Source: Chloroflexota bacterium
GTDB lineage: Bacteria; Chloroflexota; UBA5177; JANWHV01
Length of the DNA stretch: 11,010 nt
Direction of reading: 5' to 3'
Assembly (NCBI GenBank): GCA_025924845.1
Contig: JAICHN010000134.1
Span: forward strand, 1-11,010
The position numbers were made by a program, and so were the translations under genes. The notes beneath the pieces are model-generated. The model saw only the letters and a list, made by a program, of their open reading frames with translations, was not told where the DNA came from and searched no databases. Positions 6,779 to 11,010 of the stretch are shown here, piece by piece (positions within the stretch are counted from its first letter, which is position 1; each line of letters starts with the position of its first letter).

Positions 6779-9241
6779 TCACCACATCCTCAGGGTTACC
6801 GGACCGATGAGACCCGAGGGGCGCATCGCTCCCTCGTAGCTGTTGGCCGATGAGTTGGTCACCTCGACCCGCAGGAGATTCCGCCCCGAGCGCCAGGCTT
6901 TGCTGCCCCGCGTGATCCGATAGGGCGCCCACAGTGCCGATCCCAGGCGGGCGCCGTTGACGATAACTACCGCGCTGTCCCCCACCACTCCCAGGTCGAG
7001 CTCGATGCGCTCGGGCGGCCTGGGTAAGGTGAGCTCGGTCTCATATACGAGCGTGCCGCTGAACAACTCCAGATCACGTTGAGTCGTCCAGTCGCCCGGG
7101 GCCGGTGCCGTAACGGCGCGCCCTTCCATATCCATTACGCGCCAGGGGCCAGGCACGGCGATTGGGATGGGCTCCGGGGTATCGGCTCCGTCGCCTGCCG
7201 CGACAGCGTCACCGTGCTGATCGGGCATCACGACAAGCACGCGGCTCTCTCGACGTTCAAGAGAGAGATAAACGGTAGGCCCGGCAGCTTCAACAGGCCG
7301 ATCGGCTCGGTTGTCCAGCGGCATCACGATCTCGGCGTCGAACGTCTCGTTGTGCCACGGATCCCACCACCCCGGTCTGCCGATCGTCGCTACGCTCAGT
7401 GTGCCGGCGAGCGCCGTATCCCCTTCATTGAACAGCGCATAGAGATCCAGGCCCTCCTTGCGGACATGCATGACGCGCAGCCCGGGCGAGTTCGGCACTA
7501 TGGAGAGGTCGGGAGGCACTGCTCGACGGACCGCCGCTACGAGGTCTATCTCCGATCCATTGTGGATGATCGTCCCTCCGTCTCTCCTGAACGCCTCCAG
7601 CCGTTCGATGCTTGTAGGTGAAAGAGCAACGGGGCCGTCAACAATCACCGCTCGATAGGATTGATCGCCGACCTGCAGGCGCCCATCCGCGACCAGTGCC
7701 TGCGCCGCCGCCGCGTCGTCGATATACAGGAAGTCGATCTGATGCTCATACAGCACACGTGCGGCAGCCCAGGGGAGCGCACGGCCTGTTCCAATAACGG
7801 CGACCTCACAGACGTGCTCACAATCAGTCAACAGCCACGAGAGCCGCCGGCAATAACGGAGTACTTCCTGGATATGCGGCCACCACACATTGTGGATGCC
7901 GACATCGGGCGCGCTTTCATAGGCCCGCCCTGCCCGTACCGAATAGAAGAAGGCGTGAGGAACGAGGAGGTTGGCGCCGCGCGCGAAGTGCCAGTCAACC
8001 AGCCACTTCGCTTCATCCAGACTGAGGTTCCAGCCGTAGGCTCCGAAGACCTCGGCCACGACACGCCGCCGCCCCCCGGCCCGTGCCGCGCTGGTCGCGG
8101 CCTTGGCCGTCACGCTCTCTGGGCCGACCATGCCGCTGTCGTCTCCCGGTTGCACCCATCGCCAGACCGTATCCTGCCCTGGCCAGTGGAACGGAGCCAG
8201 GGAGGTCATATCATTGCCGACCGCTGGATGCCCCGTGAGCGCCAAACCATGCCGCTCACACCAGGCCGCCTGGGCGCGGTAGAACACGCTGATCACGCGC
8301 TCATGTACCGCGCCCATATAGGTGTCACGGAAGCCGTCTGTGTCGGGCCCATAGTCTATCCACAATGCCGGCAGCCAGGCCAGCGTTTGCTCTTCCGTGC
8401 GCCCGAGTGCCTCGGCGAGCCGGCGCTCCAGGCCCGGTGAGTAGGGATACGCATCCGTGCGAGGGTCACGTCCCAGCGGTTCCGGCTCGTCGGTGAATAG
8501 GGCGGAGACGGTCTGCCCGAGATGCGCGCCAATGACACGGGCGTAGGCGTCGTGGGTCAGGCGCAGAAACGCGGCAACAGCCTCGGGGCACATCAGATCG
8601 GCCGCCGGAGGCGCCGTTGCAGTGCCGTCTTCATGCTCCGGAAAGACACCGCGGATCGTCCCCCCACTCGGTACGTCGAGGCAAGCCATGACGCGCCAGA
8701 CACCAGGGCCCAGATCCAGCCGAATCAATCCCCGCGCGGTCGGGGTGAGCAGCTGGAGACTCTCCGGCCGCACCACTCTCTCCGCGAGCGGGGCGACGAC
8801 GGCGCAAACGAAGCGGCTGACGAGGGAGCGACCCTCGGACGGACGCCAATAGCCCAGCCAGGGTCCATCTATGGTCCGCTGGACTACGATCAGCCCTCGC
8901 GCCGCATAGGCGGGATTGGCGGCGACGACCTGCCCACATGCCGAACCGGACGGATAGCCCCCTTCATCATAGAGAATGACTGTCATGCCGAGCACAGCGC
9001 ACTCGTCGACTATACGCCGCACCAGACGGAAGTACGTCTCGGTCAGATAACCGACGCGGCGCGATAGGCCGACTCGCGGGTGGATGACCACGCCGCCCAC
9101 GCCGCCCGCGTGAAACTCATGTAGCCGGCGGATCAACTCCGTGTCGTCCAGGTCGTCATTCCAGAACCAGAAGGGCATCACCCCGAACTCGGGCAACGCC
9201 TCGGCTGCCTGGGCCCGCACACGATCCAGTTCCGACGCCAT
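6779..9241 (-). CDS. GH106-type alpha-L-rhamnosidase
   Basis: Predicted to release L-rhamnose from pectic (rhamnogalacturonan-type) or glycoside substrates. The 820 residues open with the GH106 (beta/alpha)8-barrel signature: MPFWFWNDDL (22-31), VGGVVIHPRVGL (48-59) and LYDEGGYPSGSACG (90-103). ALFTDEPE (247-254) and VVAEVFGAYGWNLSLDEAKW (394-413) follow; E252 and E397 are the conserved acids expected at the active site. RGANLLVPHAFFYS (421-434) is also typical. A mid-region resembling a Rossmann/GATase-like domain covers about 475-580. A GH2-like jelly-roll sugar-binding domain occupies about 715-820, with FSGTLVYETELTLP (727-740) and GDSAVVIVNGARLG (754-767). There is no signal peptide, unlike secreted Bacteroides relatives. 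Its ATG shares one base with the upstream GH4 stop (TGATG), and AAGGG lies seven bases upstream, so translation is probably coupled. Family membership is clear; the linkage cleaved is not. Confidence 0.85.
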   Translation of the reverse strand: MASELDRVRAQAAEALPEFGVMPFWFWNDDLDDTELIRRLHEFHAGGVGGVVIHPRVGLSRRVGYLTETYFRLVRRIVDECAVLGMTVILYDEGGYPSGSACGQVVAANPAYAARGLIVVQRTIDGPWLGYWRPSEGRSLVSRFVCAVVAPLAERVVRPESLQLLTPTARGLIRLDLGPGVWRVMACLDVPSGGTIRGVFPEHEDGTATAPPAADLMCPEAVAAFLRLTHDAYARVIGAHLGQTVSALFTDEPEPLGRDPRTDAYPYSPGLERRLAEALGRTEEQTLAWLPALWIDYGPDTDGFRDTYMGAVHERVISVFYRAQAAWCERHGLALTGHPAVGNDMTSLAPFHWPGQDTVWRWVQPGDDSGMVGPESVTAKAATSAARAGGRRRVVAEVFGAYGWNLSLDEAKWLVDWHFARGANLLVPHAFFYSVRAGRAYESAPDVGIHNVWWPHIQEVLRYCRRLSWLLTDCEHVCEVAVIGTGRALPWAAARVLYEHQIDFLYIDDAAAAQALVADGRLQVGDQSYRAVIVDGPVALSPTSIERLEAFRRDGGTIIHNGSEIDLVAAVRRAVPPDLSIVPNSPGLRVMHVRKEGLDLYALFNEGDTALAGTLSVATIGRPGWWDPWHNETFDAEIVMPLDNRADRPVEAAGPTVYLSLERRESRVLVVMPDQHGDAVAAGDGADTPEPIPIAVPGPWRVMDMEGRAVTAPAPGDWTTQRDLELFSGTLVYETELTLPRPPERIELDLGVVGDSAVVIVNGARLGSALWAPYRITRGSKAWRSGRNLLRVEVTNSSANSYEGAMRPSGLIGPVTLRMW

Positions 9242-10026
9242 CAGGCATCCCTTGCCTGCTGCCGGCGTAGATGGGCAGGCAGGAACCGGTCATTGTGGGC
9301 GATCAGAGCCTCCAACAGGCTCCTGGCCTCGCTCCCACTCAAGCGGTAGCTCAAAGGATCGTTTCGCAGGGCCTGCAAGGCCAGGTCGAAGCGCTGCTCC
9401 AGGGCCGCATCTACCACGAGTTCGTGTGTTGCCACGTGATTCTGTACCCAGGCCAGCACTCCGCGCGGTAGCGGCGGGGTCACGACCGGCGTGACTCCGT
9501 CGCGGTCGATCGTCGCCATACACTCGACGGCCACGCCGTCGGGAAGGCCCTGGACCTGACCCTGATTGGGGATATTTACCACGAACTCGCCCGGAGGTCC
9601 GGCTAATCCGGATGAAGGACGCTCCGCCCCGGACAGCGCCTCCACGATAGGCACGACCTGTTCGCCGGAGCGTGTGAGCTCGATCCGATCGCGTCCATCC
9701 AACTGGCGCAGAACGGCCTCGGTATCGGCGGCAAGATTGACCTCACGATGGCGGATCGTGGTGAGGACCACTCTGTAGCGATCGAACGCCTCGGCCGGCC
9801 CGCGCAGGTAGCCGGGGATGAACTCGCATACGTGCCGGTCGCCCGCCGCGGGAAACGTACCGTAGAGGTCGAGCAGGTCCATCTTGACGCGGAAATTGTC
9901 CTGCCCGGAGTTCCCGAGCGGGTCAGGCGTCGGCATGACGTGAGCGAGCCGCTCGCCCAACCGTGTCAAGGTCGCGCTGTCTGGGCTCACCAACCACGGA
10001 AAGTGATTGATCCCGCCACTCGCCAC
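9241..10026 (-). CDS. GH4 C-terminal fragment (catalytic half)
   Basis: A 261-residue frame from a GTG at 10026, overlapping the N-terminal fragment by 40 bases. It contains GINHFPWLV, with the metal-binding histidine, at residues 5-13. GDRHVCEFIPGYLRG (62-76) and FVVNIPNQGQVQGLPDGVAV (148-167), followed by ECMATIDRDG, are characteristic of the GH4 C-terminal domain. The first four residues (MASG) look out of frame relative to the family. It therefore probably has no natural start of its own; expression would need frameshifting or internal initiation. Its stop overlaps the ATG of the GH106 gene by one base. Confidence 0.7.
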   Translation of the reverse strand: MASGGINHFPWLVSPDSATLTRLGERLAHVMPTPDPLGNSGQDNFRVKMDLLDLYGTFPAAGDRHVCEFIPGYLRGPAEAFDRYRVVLTTIRHREVNLAADTEAVLRQLDGRDRIELTRSGEQVVPIVEALSGAERPSSGLAGPPGEFVVNIPNQGQVQGLPDGVAVECMATIDRDGVTPVVTPPLPRGVLAWVQNHVATHELVVDAALEQRFDLALQALRNDPLSYRLSGSEARSLLEALIAHNDRFLPAHLRRQQARDA

Positions 10027-10589
10027 GTATCCAGACCCTCGTCGGAGCCGAGCAGCCGTCTAACCTTGCGCTGTACGGAGCGCAACTCGTGGCACAGGCC
10101 GATGGTCCGCACCGTGGTCGCCTTGGTAACGGCCCGGCACAACGTGCTCATCGAATTGGTGACGTTGATAAGCCAGGCATCGGGACAGTGCCGTTCCATT
10201 TGACGGGCAATATCCACGACCACCGGTACGTTGCGCAGGGTACGGGCGATACCACCCGGTCCAACCGCGTCGCCCACCGCTTGATAGATGCCGTAGGTCT
10301 CGGGGATCTCCAGGTCGCCGCGCATCGACCCCAGCCCCCCGGTGGTGATGCTCAAGATCACAAAGTCCGCGCCCTCGAGCGCCTCGGGTAGCGATGCGGT
10401 GTAGGTCACCTCCAGCGATGCCTGCTGATCGGCCACGTACATCCGACCCAGGCGTTGCAGTCGCTCGCCTGCGACCGGGTTGATATCCATCAGGCACACC
10501 GTTCCGCTGATTGCCGGGCTCAAGGCGAGATCGCCCAGCAAGGCCGGTCCCCACGAGTAGCTTCCGCCGCCGATAAAGGCCAGCTTCAT
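9987..10589 (-). CDS. GH4 N-terminal fragment (NAD-binding half)
   Basis: A 200-residue frame holding the Rossmann domain. AFIGGGSYSWGP (4-15) binds the dinucleotide, CLMDINP (32-38) ends the second strand, and DFVILSITTGG (75-85) and AWLINVTNSM (138-147) follow. EIPETYGIYQAVGDAVGPGG (94-113) is a strongly conserved GH4 stretch, and TIGLCHE (162-168) supplies the metal-binding cysteine. The last seven residues are out-of-frame tail. The start is the ATG at 10589 because MKLAFIGGG is the canonical opening and an ideal ribosome site precedes it; an upstream in-frame GTG at 10610 would add seven unconserved residues. Confidence 0.75.
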   Translation of the reverse strand: MKLAFIGGGSYSWGPALLGDLALSPAISGTVCLMDINPVAGERLQRLGRMYVADQQASLEVTYTASLPEALEGADFVILSITTGGLGSMRGDLEIPETYGIYQAVGDAVGPGGIARTLRNVPVVVDIARQMERHCPDAWLINVTNSMSTLCRAVTKATTVRTIGLCHELRSVQRKVRRLLGSDEGLDTWRVAGSITFRGW

Positions 10590-10595
10590 TTCTCC

Positions 10596-10602
10596 ACCTC
10601 CC
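10596..10602 (-). promoter_or_regulatory. Shine-Dalgarno site of the GH4 gene
   Basis: The minus strand reads GGGAGGT six bases before the ATG at 10589, a near-perfect ribosome-binding site. It decides the start in favour of this ATG over the upstream GTG at 10610. Confidence 0.7.
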
Positions 10603-10709
10603 TTGATCACCTACCCAATCGCCGCCGGCCCGAACCGCATCCTCTTGTGAAGCATGTGGTACACGGGCAAAACCTCCGGCGGACGATCGGCGCAACCGGC
10701 CTCCACATC

Positions 10710-11010
10710 CTACGAGGACTCCAGCCGTGTGGCGGCGACGGTATGATGTGCCACGGCCTCTTCGTCGAGCACAAAACCGAAGCCAGGGCGATCCGGCACT
10801 GCCACCCGCCCCTCGGCGTCGATCCAGAGCGACTCGACCAGCATGCAATCGCGCGTCCGCGCCGTGAAGCCGCTCGGTGGGTCGCGCGGGAATTCGAGCC
10901 AGGGGCAGTTTGGTACCGCGGCAGCCAGGTGAAGATTCGCCAGCAAGCCTATGCCGTTGCCCCACGTGTGCGGCACGATCAGCCGGTGCGCGGCCTCGGC
11001 CAATCCCGCC
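10710..11010 (-). CDS. Enolase-superfamily sugar-acid dehydratase/racemase, C-terminal part
   Basis: The frame runs off the right edge of the window, so only about the last 100 residues are visible. They carry the C-terminal signature of the mandelate racemase / muconate lactonising enzyme group: IVPHTWGNGIGLLANLHLAA, then CPWLEFPRDPP, a LVESLWIDAEGRVAVPD segment and PGFGFVLDEEAVAHH. The barrel domain and most metal ligands lie outside the window. Members of this group often dehydrate aldonic or uronic sugar acids to 2-keto-3-deoxy acids, which would fit the glycosidases downstream; the exact substrate cannot be read from this part. The gene ends in TAG at 10710-10712, and 120 bases separate it from the GH4 start with no clear promoter or terminator, so it may head the same operon. 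Confidence 0.85.
   Translation of the reverse strand, partial: AGLAEAAHRLIVPHTWGNGIGLLANLHLAAAVPNCPWLEFPRDPPSGFTARTRDCMLVESLWIDAEGRVAVPDRPGFGFVLDEEAVAHHTVAATRLESS

Larger units (their letters stand above)
9241..10589 (-). pseudogene. GH4 NAD/Mn-dependent glycosidase, frameshifted
   Basis: Two overlapping frames encode consecutive halves of one family GH4 enzyme. The upstream frame reads LDTWRVAG then SITFRGW and stops at 9987. The downstream frame reads GG then INHFPWLV. Joining them at the GGG run (10012-10014) gives LDTWRVAGINHFPWLV, which is the expected family sequence. One missing G in this run explains everything: 1349 bases plus one gives 450 codons, a 449-residue protein of normal GH4 length. 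GH4 enzymes bind Mn through a Cys and a His about 30 residues apart; here C166 (GLCHE) and H196 (GINHF) fall on opposite sides of the break, so neither half could be active. All other motifs are intact, suggesting a very recent mutation or a homopolymer sequencing error. An alpha-galacturonidase or alpha-glucuronidase role fits the pectin-like context, but alpha-glucosidase or alpha-galactosidase is possible. Confidence 0.85.

Noticed and set aside
9987..10026. Programmed -1 ribosomal frameshift in the GH4 gene
   Set aside because: No X-XXY-YYZ slippery heptamer or obvious downstream stem was found, and GH4 genes are not known to use frameshifting. A one-base loss in the GGG run is simpler.
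10622..10682. 7-bp inverted repeat CCGCCGG / CCGGCGG between the dehydratase and GH4 genes
   Set aside because: The arms are GC-only and 47 bases apart, which is common by chance in this composition; there is no T tract or operator-like symmetry.

Overview
The window is GC-rich and every supported gene lies on the minus strand, so transcription runs from high to low coordinates. Three things suggest a Chloroflexota-like soil or thermophile bacterium: the codon bias, the type of sugar and molybdenum-hydroxylase genes, and two GTAGGGGC-type palindromic units of a kind I recall as frequent in that phylum. This is an inference; no rRNA or other phylogenetic marker is present.

In transcription order, 11010 to 5648 is a plant-polysaccharide and sugar-acid catabolic block. 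It begins with the C-terminal part of an enolase-superfamily sugar-acid dehydratase or racemase, cut by the window edge. Next is a family GH4 NAD/Mn-dependent glycosidase broken by a one-base frameshift at 10012-10015, then a GH106-type alpha-L-rhamnosidase and a GH62-type alpha-L-arabinofuranosidase. None of the three glycosidases shows a signal peptide. They therefore probably act in the cytoplasm on imported pectic or hemicellulosic oligosaccharides carrying rhamnose, arabinose and uronic acid.

From 5549 to 1990 there are two translationally coupled genes for a molybdenum hydroxylase of the xanthine dehydrogenase / CO dehydrogenase family. One subunit carries an FAD domain fused to a [2Fe-2S] domain, in the order FAD then FeS. 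The other is the large molybdopterin subunit. Its active-site loop is of xanthine/aldehyde-oxidase type, not of the type seen in true CO dehydrogenase. Its position beside sugar genes suggests, without proof, oxidation of a sugar-derived aldehyde.

From about 1716 to 319 there is an unrelated gene. Its product starts with the LQRTAGN-type segment seen on proteins associated with extracellular contractile injection systems (eCIS). It continues into a region with kinase-fold catalytic-loop signatures (NSDR-x3-N, then LIDN). This is the most interesting item: a possible orphan eCIS cargo with a divergent kinase-like domain and no injection apparatus nearby. Its reading frame is open upstream of the only ATG, so its true start is unresolved. 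The first 318 bases are non-coding and hold an inverted pair of palindromic repeats plus further hairpins.
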